A DNA stretch of 64,000 nt from assembly GCA_027704905.1 (NCBI GenBank), contig JANIIK010000705.1:5001-69000 (forward strand), in the 5' to 3' direction. The position numbers and the translations under genes were made by a program. The notes under the pieces are model-generated. The model was not told where the DNA came from. It worked only from the letters and a program-made list of their open reading frames with translations, and made no database searches. Of this stretch, positions 1-10,704 are shown piece by piece. The DNA comes from Muraenolepis orangiensis. Taxonomy: Eukaryota; Chordata; Actinopteri; Gadiformes; Muraenolepididae. Numbering within the stretch: position 1 is the stretch's first letter; each line of letters opens with the position of its first letter.

Positions 1-26
1 TGGGTTAGCCTTCCTTTGGGTTAGCG

Positions 27-375
27 TTGGGTCCTCCTCCCTCCCTCCCTCCCCACTTCTCTCTCTCCGTCTCTTCTCTCCCAACCTCTCTCCCTCCTCC
101 TCCCTCCCTCCCTCTACCCTCCCTCCCCACCTCTCTCCCTCCCCCTCCCTCCCTTCCTCACCACCTCTCTCCCTCCTTGTCCTCCTCCCTCCCCACCTCT
201 CTCCCTCATTGTCCTCCTCCCTCCCTCCCTCCCCACCTCTCTCCCTCCCTCCCCACCTCTCTCCCTCCTTGTCCTCCTCCCTCACCACCTCTCTCCCTCC
301 TTGTCCTCCTCCCTCCCTCCCCTCCCACCTCTCTCCCTCCTTGTCCTCCCTCCCTCCCACCTCTCTCCCATCAAC
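27..375. repeat. CT-rich (CCTCCCTC-type) minisatellite
   Basis: This is an almost uninterrupted pyrimidine tract built from CCTCCCTCC and CCACCTCTCTCCCTCC words. It stays open in several frames as Ser/Pro/Leu, but that is a property of the repeat. The same tract occurs at about 5,010-5,340 and, as its complement, at 11,865-12,470, always next to the same single-copy-like core, so it belongs to a locally duplicated block. Confidence 0.9.
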
Positions 376-485
376 CCTTCATTAAGTCTTGGGTTGGCTC
401 TCTTCTTCTGGTCACTTCAAGGTTCAACATGTTTTATGAGCCATTTTAAACCAGTTCAACAGAATGCTTCCTCCCCATTCCCTCC

Positions 486-540
<55 letters not shown>

Positions 541-865
541 TGTTAGAGTGAGAGATATGTGTGTGTGAGTGTGTGTGTCTGTTAGAGCGTTGGGTCCTCC
601 CCACTTCTCTCTCTCCTTCTCTTCTCTCCCCACCTCCCTCCCTCTATCCTCCTCCCTCCCTCCCCACTTCTCTTCCTCCTCCTCCCTCTTCCTCCTCCTC
701 CCTCCCTCCCACACCACTTCTCTTTCTCCTAGAGATGTGTGTGTGTGTGTGAGTGTGAGTGTGTGTGTGTGAGTTTGTGTGAGATATATGTGTGTGTGTG
801 TGTGTCTGTGCTAGAGAGAGGTGTGTGTGTGTGTGTATAGAGATGTGTCTGTTTGTAACAGAGAG

Positions 866-900
<35 letters not shown>

Positions 901-1020
901 GAGCACCAGTCCAAACACCTACACCACACACACACCTGTGTCTCCTTTACCCTAATCATGTTGGCCAGAAGGTGGTGGATTCAGCGCCCCCTAGTGGTGC
1001 AATAACAGATATTAACAGAT
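376..1020. repeat. Locally duplicated block (copy 1) with TG microsatellites
   Basis: The stretch has a core with the words CTTGGGTTGGCTCTCTTC and CCCCATTCCCTCCTGCAG, a (TG)n run at about 491-538, another CT minisatellite at 596-730, more TG runs, and an end containing CAGCGCCCCCTAGTGGTGC. These pieces recur at 5,330-5,935, at 11,285-11,880 (inverted) and at 18,345-18,780 (inverted). The core resembles the 3' end of a retroposon, judging from related GAGGGAATGGGGAG tails elsewhere in the window. Confidence 0.7.
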
Positions 1021-1597
1021 ATAAACAGTGCTCTTTGTGTGGTAGTAAACCGTACGGATGGACCCGGTGCTCCAACATGCAGCTCTGACCTCATCACAGT
1101 CACGTGTCCTCCTGTTCTCCGTGGAACATGGAATACAATCACATCGTTTGGCCAGTTAAATACGGTTTGATAACATGTATTAAAGAGAGACCTTTTCATT
1201 TGATTACCGTAGTGTCGGTTCTGTGAATGGATCCGATCTTTAGTTTGTTAGTTATTAGGAAGATCTGGGAGGGTTTTCTCCCCGTTGCTATGGTGACGCT
1301 GGACGCTGCTGTCGCTGTGACCGCGTGACGCTGGTTCTCTGAATCGGATCTCTCCATCCTAACATCCATCAGCCAAACACACGGAAGGGTCCAATACTAT
1401 TAATATACTATATATATATTATATATAGTATATTATATATATAGTATATTAGTACAGCCCTTAAGCAGAGTTACAGTGTGGCTTTACAGGCCATCTGATT
1501 ATGAAACCAGAATCACATCTGGTTCTCCTTCCAGTCTGGGTCTGTTTTGTCACTTATTTGATAGTGGAATGCTTTTACATTTCTAGTGAGAAATGTG
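1021..1597. other. No gene recognised; contains an AT palindrome
   Basis: The sequence is of ordinary complexity with no convincing coding frame. A TA-rich self-complementary stretch lies at about 1,400-1,452 and could form a cruciform. I see no splice-bounded homology to the NLR genes here. Confidence 0.5.
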
Positions 1598-2105
1598 GTG
1601 TTATACTAGTAGGGTCATGTAGGGCCAGGCTGCCTATCCCTTTAAGAGAGAGGGGGTAGTGTTATACTAGTAGGGTCATGTAGGGCCAGGCTGCCTATCC
1701 CTTTAAGAGAGAGGGGGTAGTGTTATACTAGTAGGGTCATGTAGGGCCAGGCTGCCTATCCCTTTAAGAGAGAGGGGGTAGTGTTATACTAGTAGGGTCA
1801 TGTAGGGCCAGGCTGCCTATCCCTTTAAGAGAGAGGGGGTAGTGTTATACTAGTAGGGTCATGTAGGGCCAGGCTGCCTATCCCTTTAAGAGAGAGGGGG
1901 TAGTGTTATACTAGTAGGGTCATGTAGGGCCAGGCTGCCTATCCCTTTAAGAGAGAGGGGGTAGTGTTATACTAGTAGGGTCATGTAGGGCCAGGCTGCC
2001 TATCCCTTTAAGAGAGAGGGGGTAGTGTTATACTAGTAGGGTCATGTAGGGCCAGGCTGCCTATCCCTTTAAGAGAGAGGGGGTAGTGTTATACTAGTAG
2101 GGTCA
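1598..2105. repeat. 61-bp minisatellite, about 8.3 units
   Basis: Successive copies of AGGGCCAGGCTGCCTATCCC start exactly 61 bases apart (1,621, 1,682, 1,743 and so on) and are essentially identical. Such uniformity points to recent expansion or ongoing homogenisation. The array stops at the word GGGTCA and resumes at 2,847 with the same word, so the intervening DNA looks like an insertion. Confidence 0.95.
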
Positions 2106-2324
2106 ATACACACACAATACACACACAATACAAACACAATACAAACACAATACACACACAATACAAACACAATACACATACAATACACACACAATAAACA
2201 CACAATACAAACACAATACACACAATACACACACAATACACACACAATACACACACAATACAAACACAATACAAACGCCCACATATTTATACACACACAC
2301 ACACACACACACACACTTATATAA

Positions 2325-2369
<45 letters not shown>

Positions 2370-2425
2370 ACACTATACAGACACACACACACATATAGTA
2401 TACACTATACAGACACACACACACG
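2106..2425. repeat. Cryptic ACACAAT / (CA)n microsatellite
   Basis: Irregular CACACAATA units grade into pure (CA)n and end at a G-run at 2,425-2,435. Cys/Val/Leu frames on the minus strand are repeat translations only. Confidence 0.9.
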
Positions 2426-2510
2426 GGGGGGGGGGTGAGGGGGGGTTTCTCCCTTAAGGCCAAATGGCCAGAGAGCAGTTTCAGAGGTCAGGGGTCAGAG
2501 GAGGTGATCT

Positions 2511-2848
2511 TGTCACGGTTACGGTGGTTGGCAGGGGGCGTGGCCTAGCCACGTGCGCTGGTGGCGCACACACTCCTGTCAACAATTACGTTGGTTGGCA
2601 GGGGGCGTGGTCTAGCCACGTGCGCTGGCCACACACACACACACACACACACCTGGACTCAATTCCCCCCCGTGTCATTTGTTGATCACCTCACCTGGGG
2701 TATATAGACGTTGCCTTTCCTTTACCCCAGCGTGAGGTCGTTACTTACTCTACGTTCACGTAGTTCTCCCGTCTGGTACCCATCGCCTGCCAACTACCTG
2801 CCGGTACTCCGCACCCGATACCCCCGGTACAGACTCCTTCTGTACCGG
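2511..2848 (+). mobile_element. Truncated LTR, 5' part
   Basis: The segment starts with TGTCACGGTTACGGTGGTTG. It continues through two copies of a GGGGCGTGG-CTAGCCACGTGCGCTGG motif, a (CA)n, a TATATAGACG box and a TACCGGTACTCCGCACCCG-like repeat unit. It is the inverted counterpart of the first part of the complete LTR at 48,620-49,342. The copy ends at CCGGGTCATG, where the 61-bp minisatellite resumes, so the R-U5 part is missing. Confidence 0.75.
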
Positions 2849-3051
2849 GTCATGTAGGGCCAGGCTGCCTATCCCTTTAAGAGAGAGGGGGTAGTGTTAT
2901 ACTAGTAGGGTCATGTAGGGCCAGGCTGACTATCCCTTTAAGAGAGAGGGGGTAGTGTTATACTAGTAGGGTCATGTAGGGCCAGGCTGCCTATCCCTTT
3001 AAGAGGGAGGGGGTAGTGTTATACTAGTAGGGTCATGTAGGGCCAGGCTGC
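2847..3051. repeat. 61-bp minisatellite, resumed (about 3.4 units)
   Basis: The units are the same as at 1,598-2,105, with a few substitutions (CTGACTATCC in one unit and an A-to-G change in the GAGAGAGGG word of another). Together the two parts form a single array interrupted by about 740 bp. Confidence 0.9.
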
Positions 3052-3249
3052 GTCTGTGTGTGTCTGGAAGTGAACGGGAGTAGTATCAATGTACATCTGT
3101 CTAGAATAAGTTATCAATCAATCAACCCTCTGGTTAGTAAACCCTGCCTGTGTGTTCATTAAGTGGTTATTGAACCTGAAGCCTGTGCTTGGGCCCTGGA
3201 TCAATATCCCCTGTATTCCTCCACTACGGTCTGGGAGCAGGTCAGGAAC

Positions 3250-3520
3250 GTTCAACACATGCAACAGTTTCATTATTTAGTTATTGACTTACATATTGAG
3301 CTCTTAGTCAATTGTTCATTCATGTGTTCATTGTTCTTTATCTCAAAGGTTCACAGCGACCTCTGCTCTTAATCCATGACCCAATCCCTTCACGGTTCTT
3401 ACTGGTATTTTAATATCTGTATATCGCTGTGTTCTGCTGCTCCCTGCTGGCGACACTAGAGCATTACAACACCACGCAGCTCTAATAATATCATATATAT
3501 TATATACAAGCAGTTATATA
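3250..3520. repeat. Inverted repeat arm matching 47,655-47,930
   Basis: About 265 bases, from CATGCAACAGTTTCATTATT to the CAAGCAGTTATAT word, are nearly identical to the reverse complement of 47,655-47,930. I see only a base change (GACTT against TACTT) and a few extra AT units. It contains no coding frame I recognise. The high identity says the copy is recent. Confidence 0.85.
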
Positions 3521-3525
3521 CAGTG

Positions 3526-3572
<47 letters not shown>

Positions 3573-3583
3573 GTAAGTGACCA

Positions 3584-4252
3584 GGGGCCGGTTGTTCAAA
3601 GTGACGTTCCCCCCTCAGTCGTTAAGTCTTAATCAGTCCTTAAATGTTCAAAGGGTGATTAGGCGAGTGGTTAACTAACCACTACTTAACCAGTCGTTAA
3701 AAAGTTATTAAGTATTAATATTAAGTATTTTTACCCATAATTCTTGAAACGACTTCCTGTATCTCCTCTTAACAACTCTAAAGATGGATGCTAATGCTAG
3801 TTATCAGAAAGAGAAAAACTATATTTTTCCTTATCAGAAGTTAATCTGTTAGAGAGTTTGTAGAGGAGAGCAGGGAAACACTGAATAGTGATTTTTAAAG
3901 ATGATATATTATGTATATATATATATTTAATATAATAAATATTTAGATTTATGTGTTGTATATATGTTAATTGTTGTCTTTCTTGATGGTATCTTCTCTA
4001 GCGATGTTGATTCATGTTGTGGAGCAGCAAAAAGTTGGGTAAAAGCTAAACAAGAACCACTAGACATGTCTTAATCATAGTTTAATACACCTTCAGCCAG
4101 TGGTTAAAGTTAACCACTGGTTAATCACCTGAAGATGTTGACCACTAAATACCCTTTGAACAACCACATTTAACCATGCATTAAAAGTGAACCACCGATT
4201 AGCTGATTTAACGACTCGTAAAGAGTTAAACACCCTTCAACCAACCGGCCCC
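3584..4252. mobile_element. Non-autonomous DNA transposon with terminal inverted repeats
   Basis: The left end reads CAGGGGCCGGTTGTTCAAAG. The right end, read on the minus strand, is CTGGGGCCGGTTGGTTGAAG, giving imperfect TIRs of about 20-25 bp. Sub-terminal GGTTAA/TTAACC words are also inverted. The interior, about 670 bp in total, has no long open frame, so this is MITE-like. I cannot fix the superfamily because the target duplication is not clear. It splits a copy of the locally duplicated block, whose remainder (GAAGAAGAGAGCCAACAC) follows at once. Confidence 0.75.
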
Positions 4253-4990
4253 AGAAGAAGAGAGCCAACACAAGACTTAATGAAAGGTTCATTCAGGGTA
4301 GGTTTGTTGAACCGTATGTTAAAGATGTTTGGGTAACTGACAACTGATATATTGATAACCCCACCCATGTGTAGCAGGACCACTGGTTCAGGTTCTGTCC
4401 CACACTCATCTCTAGGCCCTGAACTCACCATCACCTAAAGTAGGTCAACTCCTCCCCCAGAGCCAACCCCTAATTAACTCAGGGGGGTTTAAGGCACCTG
4501 TGGCATCATGGCAGCCTTTGGTTGGTTTGCTGCCTGCCTGTTGCCACATGGCCACCTTAAGGGGAGGTCAATTGTCAGATACTGGATGTCATGTTTGATC
4601 AGCAACTTAATATTCCTCATGGTCATCTTATAGTAGCACTGAATGACATCCATTAGTATGAGCCTACTGTCAGCTTGTATCCTGGTCCACCTGGTGTTCC
4701 TTTGGCCAAGTGTGATGCCTGAAGTTCCTGTTAACCTGGAGGGATGTGTGTTGTTCCCCCCTGGCCCTGCTTAGTACTTTAATATCAATCATACTGAGTA
4801 GTGGTACGTTTATAATTACCTAAGTTAAAATATTTAAATGTGTACTTCTGTATTGTAAGCTAATGTACAATGTGTGTTTCCTACTAGGTGGTATCAGCTG
4901 CTGTGTTGCTACGGTTAGGTTTTTGTTTCAATTTAGTTTTGCTGTCTTATATTTAGGATTTTAGTGTATTTTACTGCTCGTTGGGACCAA
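4253..4990. other. Block fragment, then unique sequence without a gene
   Basis: About 45 bases after the TIR element match the complement of the duplicated block core. The rest is ordinary, mildly AT-rich sequence with no open frame that resembles a known protein. Confidence 0.5.
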
Positions 4991-5612
4991 CTGGATAATT
5001 ATTTTCTTCTGCTTTACCTCTCTATCCTCCTCCCTCCTTCTCCTCCCTCACCCAAATCTTTCTTCCTCCTCCTCCCTCCCTCTCCCTCCCTCTATTCTCC
5101 TCCCTCTTCCCTCCTTCCCTCACCACCTCTCTCCCTCCTCCTCCTCCCTCTCCCTCCCTCCCTCTATCCTCCTCCCTCCTTCTGCTCCCTCACCACCTCT
5201 CTCCCTCCATCCTCCTCCCTCCCTCCCTCTATCCTCCTTCCTCCTTCTCCTTCCCTCACCACCTCTCTTCCTCCTCCTCTCCCTCCCTCCCTCTATCCTC
5301 CTCCCTCCTTCTCCTCCCTCCTCCACATCTCTCCTCCTCACCCAAAGACAAACTCCAGCTCCCCAGAACTGTGTTGAAAGTCAAGCCTCAGTGAGGCGGC
5401 GTGTTGGGACTCAGAGTCTCCCTTGGGACAACAAGTGAGTCTCTGAGTCATTCAGTCACCGTGGTGACAGGATGAATACGCTTCATCAAACCTTGGATCA
5501 ACCCTTCATTAAGTCTTGGGTTGGCTCTCTTCTTCTGGTCACTTCAAGGTTCAACATGTTTTATGAGCCATTTAAAACCAGTTCAACAGAATGCTTCCTC
5601 CCCATTCCCTCC

Positions 5613-5648
<36 letters not shown>

Positions 5649-5935
5649 TAGAGAGAGAGATGTGTGTGTCTGTTAGAGCATTGGGCCCTCCCCACTTCTC
5701 TCTCTCCTTCTCTTCTCTCCCCACCTCCCTGTTTCTATCCTCCTCCCTCCCTCCCTCAACACCTCTCTCCCTCCTCCTCCTCCTCCCTCCTTCCCTCCCT
5801 GGATTCAGCGCCCCCTAGTGGAGCAATAACAGATATTAATAAAACATGGCTTTGATAAGCAGCCTCATATCTTAAGATTTATTAATCATTTATCAGACAG
5901 CTTCATACAAAGATACTGACAGTGAACACATGTAA
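4990..5935. repeat. Inverted repeat arm A (partner at 11,285-12,470)
   Basis: The arm consists of a CT minisatellite (about 5,010-5,340), a unique-looking core (5,330-5,620) containing GTGAGGCGGCGTGTTGGGAC, a (TG)n, a short CT tract, and the GCGCCCCCTAGTGG-to-ATACTGACAGTGAA end. The same elements appear in reverse order and orientation at 11,285-12,470. The two arms enclose about 5.3 kb that includes the gypsy element. Confidence 0.85.
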
Positions 5936-5980
5936 GTGTGTGTGTATGTACATAAACGTGTGTGTGTGTGTGTACTTCTT

Positions 5981-6024
<44 letters not shown>

Positions 6025-6026
<2 letters not shown>

Positions 6027-6455
6027 TAAGGCCAAACGCATCATAAAGACATTGCCCTACAGCCACGAACTGTACTCACTGTTACCGTCAGGCAGGCGAT
6101 ACCTCAGTATCAAGTGGTATCAAATAGACTCAGAGACAGCTTCACAGTCAGGCCATCAGGCTGCTGAACAAGGGCCTATAGCATATAACAATGTATATTT
6201 TATTACATTGATTTATATATATATATTGGTCTTTTTCTGTGCTGATATATTGCATTTTATAATTTGCATTTTTATTCTTATATATTTATATTTGAACTTT
6301 ATACAGTTTTGTAATTTTTTAACATCTTTTTATTCTATTGTTTTTATCTTATTTTTATAACTGCTGTCTGTCGTCGGGTTTTGCACATAAGATTTTCACT
6401 CACTGCTTTATAAACTTTATATAATTAATAAACTTGACTTGACTTGACTTGACTT
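6025..6455 (+). mobile_element. Non-LTR retrotransposon 3' end with (TTGAC)n tail
   Basis: A degenerate C-terminal coding remnant (AGGCCATCAGGCTGCTGAAC) is followed by an AT-rich 3' UTR and ends in ACTTGACTTGACTTGACTT. The words CTGTCTGTCGTCGGG and AAGATTTTC are shared with a second copy at 14,520-14,770 that has the same tail. This is the usual shape of a 5'-truncated fish LINE. Confidence 0.75.
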
Positions 6456-6469
6456 ACCAGTCTATTCAA

Positions 6470-6692
6470 TTCAACAGAGCTTTATTGGCATGGGAAGCAC
6501 ACATTCTTTTTACTGTAAATTGTGCAATTAGTTATTTTAGAATTATTTTAGTTATATTTTGTTTATACTAGTTTTATTTAGTTAGTTGTTGTTATTTAGT
6601 TTTTAGCTTAGGTATTAGTATATTTGTGTGTGCATTTATTCATTTAGTACATTATTTCCCACGGGATTAATAAAGTTTCTTGAATCTTGAAT
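6470..6692 (+). mobile_element. Retroposon 3' tail with TTGAATC repeats
   Basis: The AT-rich tract ends with CGGGATTAATAAAG, then TTCTTGAATCTTGAATTC. A polyadenylation-like AATAAA followed by short TTGAATC repeats is typical of fish non-LTR retroposon tails. The 5' limit is uncertain. Confidence 0.55.
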
Positions 6693-6747
6693 TCACGTCA
6701 CAAAAGTAACAAAGAACTACAAAAGGCTAAACCAAAAGAGTTAAACA

Positions 6748-6761
6748 CTATATATCTATAC

Positions 6762-6799
<38 letters not shown>

Positions 6800-6815
6800 G
6801 TATAGATATATATTA
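6748..6815. repeat. Near-perfect TA palindrome
   Basis: TATATATCTATACG is followed by a (TA)n core and then CGTATAGATATATA. The two flanks are exact reverse complements, so the tract can fold into one long hairpin. Confidence 0.85.
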
Positions 6816-6926
6816 CCAGTGTCTCTCTCTAGAGCACACCCTCCCTCTCTCTCTGTCACACACACACACTCTTCCTCCGGGTTTTTCCGTTGCAATAGTT
6901 TCACCTTGTTCTGTTGCTTGTGGTTT

Positions 6927-6929
<3 letters not shown>

Positions 6930-6982
<53 letters not shown>

Positions 6983-7010
6983 CGTGTGTGTGTGTGTGTG
7001 TGTGTGTGCT
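6930..7010. repeat. (TG)n-(CG)n-(TG)n microsatellite
   Basis: A TG run is interrupted by about five CG dinucleotides near 6,974-6,984 and then continues. Alternating purine-pyrimidine DNA of this kind can adopt the Z form, which is known for the sequence class and not shown here. Confidence 0.9.
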
Positions 7011-7076
7011 TACATCCAAACTGAGCCAATACAGGCACCCTTTCTCATGTATAAACATATATAAACACACATGCAG

Positions 7077-7119
<43 letters not shown>

Positions 7120-7124
7120 CAGGC

Positions 7125-7213
7125 ACACGCTGTGTCAAGAAGACACAAAAATGGCTGGTTTTTGAGGTTTTAACAAAAATGTCCTTTTATTTGGGTATAA
7201 ACTTGGGGGTTAA
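7125..7213 (-). repeat. Partial LTR, downstream copy
   Basis: It matches 9,366-9,455 with scattered changes over TTTTTGAGGTTTTAACAAAA and ATAAACTTGGGGGTTA. On the minus strand it carries AATAAAAGGAC, a likely polyadenylation signal. Confidence 0.7.
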
Positions 7214-7329
7214 GGTAAGGGATGAAAAGTAACGAAAACTCTCACGCCTGGTCCGCGGTCCTCTCACCCTCTGGCGGCTTCCCGAGCTCCTTGGTGAGAC
7301 GGCTTCTCCTCTACTCCTGGTCACAAACA

Positions 7330-7836
7330 AACAGCAGAACAGCAGGTAACCACATGGCACAAGGGAAGTGAGAAGTTTACTGTAGCCAGGACCGGCTCCC
7401 TGCATAGGTTGTCCCTCAGCCTCTGGAAGGCCTCTTCCGCTTCTCCAGTCCATTTTAGACTGCGCTTCCCTTCTTTCTTGGTCAATTCGAACAGTGGAGC
7501 TGCTAGGGATGCAAAGTTGGGTACAAACTGTCGGTAATATCCCACCAGACCCAAGAAAGTTCGAAGCTGTCGCTTTGTGCCTGGCCGTGGCCATGTGGCG
7601 ATGGCCTCCACCTTGGATGACTGAGGTCGCACACAGCCTCTTCCTACCGTGTAGCCCAGATAGTCAGTCTCCTCCGGGCCCAGATGACACTGCTTTGGCT
7701 GTCAGCCCCGCATCTCGTAATGCTCCCAAGACGGCCTCCAGTCGATGTAGATGGGTCTGCCAATCCGTGCTCTGGACTACAATATCGTCGATATAGGCTG
7801 CTGCATATTCCCTGTGGGGTCTAAGAACTTTATCCA
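7330..7836 (-). pseudogene. Gypsy pol fragment: RT active site and start of RNase H
   Basis: On the minus strand, after a frameshift at about 7,858-7,864, the frame encodes the RT catalytic YIDD box at about 7,787-7,798. It then carries the thumb/connection words YLGY and FLGLVGYYRQFVPNF and a truncated RNase H start (KWTGEAEEAFQRL). The sequence then runs into non-coding DNA, so most of RNase H is lost. Confidence 0.85.
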
Positions 7837-8379
7837 TTAGCCTTTGGAAAGTAGCTGGGCCCCATGGACCCCAAATGGTAAAACTTTGTAGTGGAAGAGA
7901 CCATCAGGTGTTGCAAAGGCAGTTTTCTCCTTAGCCCTGCCTGTGAGTGGCACTTGCCAATAACCACGTGTAAGGTCGAGGGTGCTAATGAATCTGGCAG
8001 GCCCCAATCTCTCTAGCAGCTCATCTACTCTGGGCATTGGATAAGCATCAAACTTGGAGATTGCATTGAGCTGTCTAAAGTCATTGCAAAACCTTAATGT
8101 CCCATCTGGCTTTGGTACAATTACGATTGGGCTGCACCAGGAGCTTTGTGACTCCTCAATTACTCCCATTTCTAGCATGGTTTTTACCTCTTCACGGATG
8201 GCTTCTCTCCTGGCCTCTGGTATTCTGAATGGTTTGAGCGGCACCTTCTTCCCTGGTTCAGTGACGACGTCATGGGCCACTACTGTTGTCCTCCCAGGTT
8301 TGTCTGAGAAGACATCACGGTTCCGGCTCAGCAGCTCGGTCAGGTCTTGAACCTGGTGTGGCGACAGTTGCTCTCCCAT
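7837..8379 (-). pseudogene. Gypsy reverse transcriptase, N-terminal half
   Basis: The 180-residue open frame has the standard Ty3/gypsy RT landmarks: VFSDKPGRT at the polymerase start, a WCSPIVIVPKPDGTLRFC block, DAYPMPRVDELL, STLDLTRGYWQVPL and LPFG. The frame breaks one base later within a G/C run near 7,860. It would have synthesised cDNA from the element RNA. Confidence 0.9.
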
Positions 8380-8439
8380 GGGGACTTTAGGAGGTTCCTG
8401 TGAGGGCTGGTGAGTGCATGTACCTGTATCTGCATGGGT

Positions 8440-8630
8440 TCATGCCATCTTTTTAACAGGTTAACATGGTATATTTGATTGGACTGTCTCCTCCCAAGCT
8501 GTCTAACTTTATAATTGACTTGACCAACCCTTTCCACCACCTCATATGGACCATGCCATCTGGCCAGGAATTTACATTCTTGTGTGGGGACGAGGACCAA
8601 TACTTTGTCCCCTGGACTGAACTCCCTCAC
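8440..8630 (-). pseudogene. Integrase C-terminal (GPY/F) module upstream of RT
   Basis: The frame contains FSPGDKVLVLVP, then KFLARWHGPYEVVERVG, NYKV and HVNLLKRWHEP. These are the signature of the GPY/F SH3-like module at the end of gypsy integrases. It sits between gag and RT on the same strand. No HHCC or DDE core precedes it; the gag reading frame runs straight into this segment, so an internal deletion joined the two. Confidence 0.85.
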
Positions 8631-8689
8631 TTCCCTGGTTCAAGTTTCCACCCAACCTAGGATGGCCTGTTCTCTCGAGCTTCACCGGG

Positions 8690-9314
8690 CTGTTTAGGCT
8701 GTCTGCCTTCGTCGGCTTCATTAGCTCCTGGGTGACCCGGTGGTTTTCCAACAACGCAATCAGTTGATCAAGATCCGGGGCCCCTTGCTGGGATACGTAC
8801 TTCTTCCCATCATGGGCAGCAACCTTATGCATCTGTCTAGCACCACCCGTTCAACCGGTAGTGGTCCGTCTCCCTCTATGAGCCACGTCCTGACCAGACG
8901 GTGTAGTGCTTTGACCTGGGGCCGAGCTGGAGCCGTGGGATCGTAGGCCCATTGGTGGACCCTTAGGGCTTTTGTTGGTAGACTGTAGCCATACTGTGCT
9001 AGAATGTTTCCTTTCAGCTCTGTATAATCGGCTGCCTCTCGGGCTGACAGGTCCCTGCATGCCAGTTGGGCCTCACCCGTTAAAAAAGGAGTCAACACGT
9101 GGGCCCATTCCTCTCTCGGGAGCCACTGCTCCCTGATGGCAACACGTTCAAAGAGTTCCAGGTAAGATTCAATATCATCCTCTACTGTTAACTTTGTCAG
9201 TACCTTTTCCGGGGTTCTTTGCGTTGTGCGCTCACAAAGCTCTGTGATGGCCTTCTGCAATGTTTGTTGCGACTGCAACACTGTTGTCAGCACCTCCCTT
9301 AATGCTGGATCCAT
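8690..9314 (-). pseudogene. Gypsy gag with SCAN-like capsid domain
   Basis: The start codon at 9,314 opens a frame with the SCAN-like words DIESYLELFERVAI, REEWAHVLTPFLTGEAQLA and VKALHRLVRTWL. This is the capsid C-terminal fold common in fish Gmr1-type elements. Near 8,830 the frame shifts and continues as KKYVSQQGAPDLDQLIALLE, VTQELMKP. Gag would form the virus-like particle. No zinc knuckle is visible before the junction with the integrase remnant. Confidence 0.8.
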
Positions 9315-9365
9315 GTCTTCGGGTTGTGAGCTGGGTCAAAAAGCCTGCATCCTTCACCATATGTG

Positions 9366-9456
9366 AGCGCCCACGCTCAAGAAGGCACAAAAATAGCGGG
9401 TTTTTGAGGTTTTAACAAAAACGTCCTTTTATTTCGCTATAAACTTGGGGGTTACA
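9366..9456 (-). repeat. Partial LTR, upstream copy
   Basis: It matches 7,125-7,213 and ends on the minus strand with GGGCGCTCACA, a CA-ended LTR terminus about 50 bp before the gag start codon. The segment between should hold the primer binding site, but I could not assign a tRNA. Confidence 0.65.
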
Positions 9457-9695
9457 CACATAACCTTCCAAAAGTCGGTCAAGACGATGCGGTTCAACTA
9501 GTGAATGAACACTCTACAGTGAAGAAGTCTAAATCCGAATCATACAATTCCCCGACATTGTGTCTTGTGGCTCTATCTGGATATATCGCCATATAACGAA
9601 GGCCATTTTGTGTAGGAGCAGAGGTATGCCTATGTATTTAATATAGGCTATTTATTTGATGGATTTGGATTATTTCAATGTACCTTTTCATTTAC
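9457..9695. other. No feature recognised
   Basis: Ordinary sequence continues from the LTR-like repeat. It may include the outer part of the LTR, but there is no second copy in the window to compare with. Confidence 0.4.
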
Positions 9696-10704
9696 GTGTT
9701 AACATGCATGCACACACACACATAGAAACTTACACAGAATACACACACAGGTATATATAAGTACACACACATATATAAAAGTGCGCACACACAAATATTG
9801 AAATACACATATTGAAATATACATCACAATACAAACACAATACAAGCACACACCCACACCCACATATTTATACACACACAAACTTATATAAATACACACA
9901 CACACACACCCACATATGTATACACACAAACACATATAGAAATTGACACACACACACACAAACACCCACCCACCCACCCCCACACACACACACACACACA
10001 AAAAGACTTACACACACACACGCACACACATAGAAATACAGAAACACATGCATATATAGTGTACAGACACACACACACACACATATAGAAGTACACACAC
10101 ATATATATATCAATACATGAGCACATGCATGCACACACACACACACACACACACACAAGTACATACATACACACACACACATATACATATACATATATAA
10201 ATACACAGACGCATGTATAGAAACAAACATGCAAACACGTTTATATTCATATACACACACACATTTATAAATGCACACATACACAAACACACTTATTTAT
10301 ATACATATACACACATACACACACATATATACACACATACACACACTTATTTATATACATATACACACATATTAGACACATACACACACACATATAAAAA
10401 TACACACACACAAACAAACATATTTATAAAAACACATAGATATTGTAATACACATACATACAGACACACACAAACAAACATATTTATAAATACACACACA
10501 CATATATTTATAAATGCACACACACACACTTATTTATAAACATATACACACATACACACACATATACACACATACACACACACATATAAAAATACACACA
10601 CACACACACACACTCATAAACATACACACAAACATATAGAAATACACACACAGCCATAAAAATACACACACACACATGTAAAATACACACACACACACAC
10701 ATGA
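9696..10704. repeat. 1-kb cryptic CA/TA microsatellite
   Basis: Mixed CACACA, ATATA and ACATATTTATA words continue without a break. A shorter version with the same words (ATTTATAAACATACACAC, ATATAGAAATACACACACAG) precedes the next block at 33,400-33,540, and its complement lies at 53,245-53,480, so it is part of the NLR 3' flank module. Confidence 0.9.

Larger units (their letters stand above)
7120..9456 (-). mobile_element. Decayed Ty3/gypsy retrotransposon, Gmr1-like domain order
   Basis: Read on the minus strand the order is gag (from 9,314), integrase C-terminal GPY module (about 8,630-8,440), reverse transcriptase (about 8,379-7,780) and the start of RNase H (to about 7,330). Integrase lying upstream of RT is the feature that defines Gmr1-type elements. 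The integrase zinc-binding and DDE core is missing between gag and the GPY module. About 90-bp direct repeats at 7,125-7,213 and 9,366-9,455 share AAAACCTCAAAAAC and an AATAAA signal on the minus strand and look like the terminal parts of the LTRs. Several frameshifts make the copy inactive. Confidence 0.85.
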
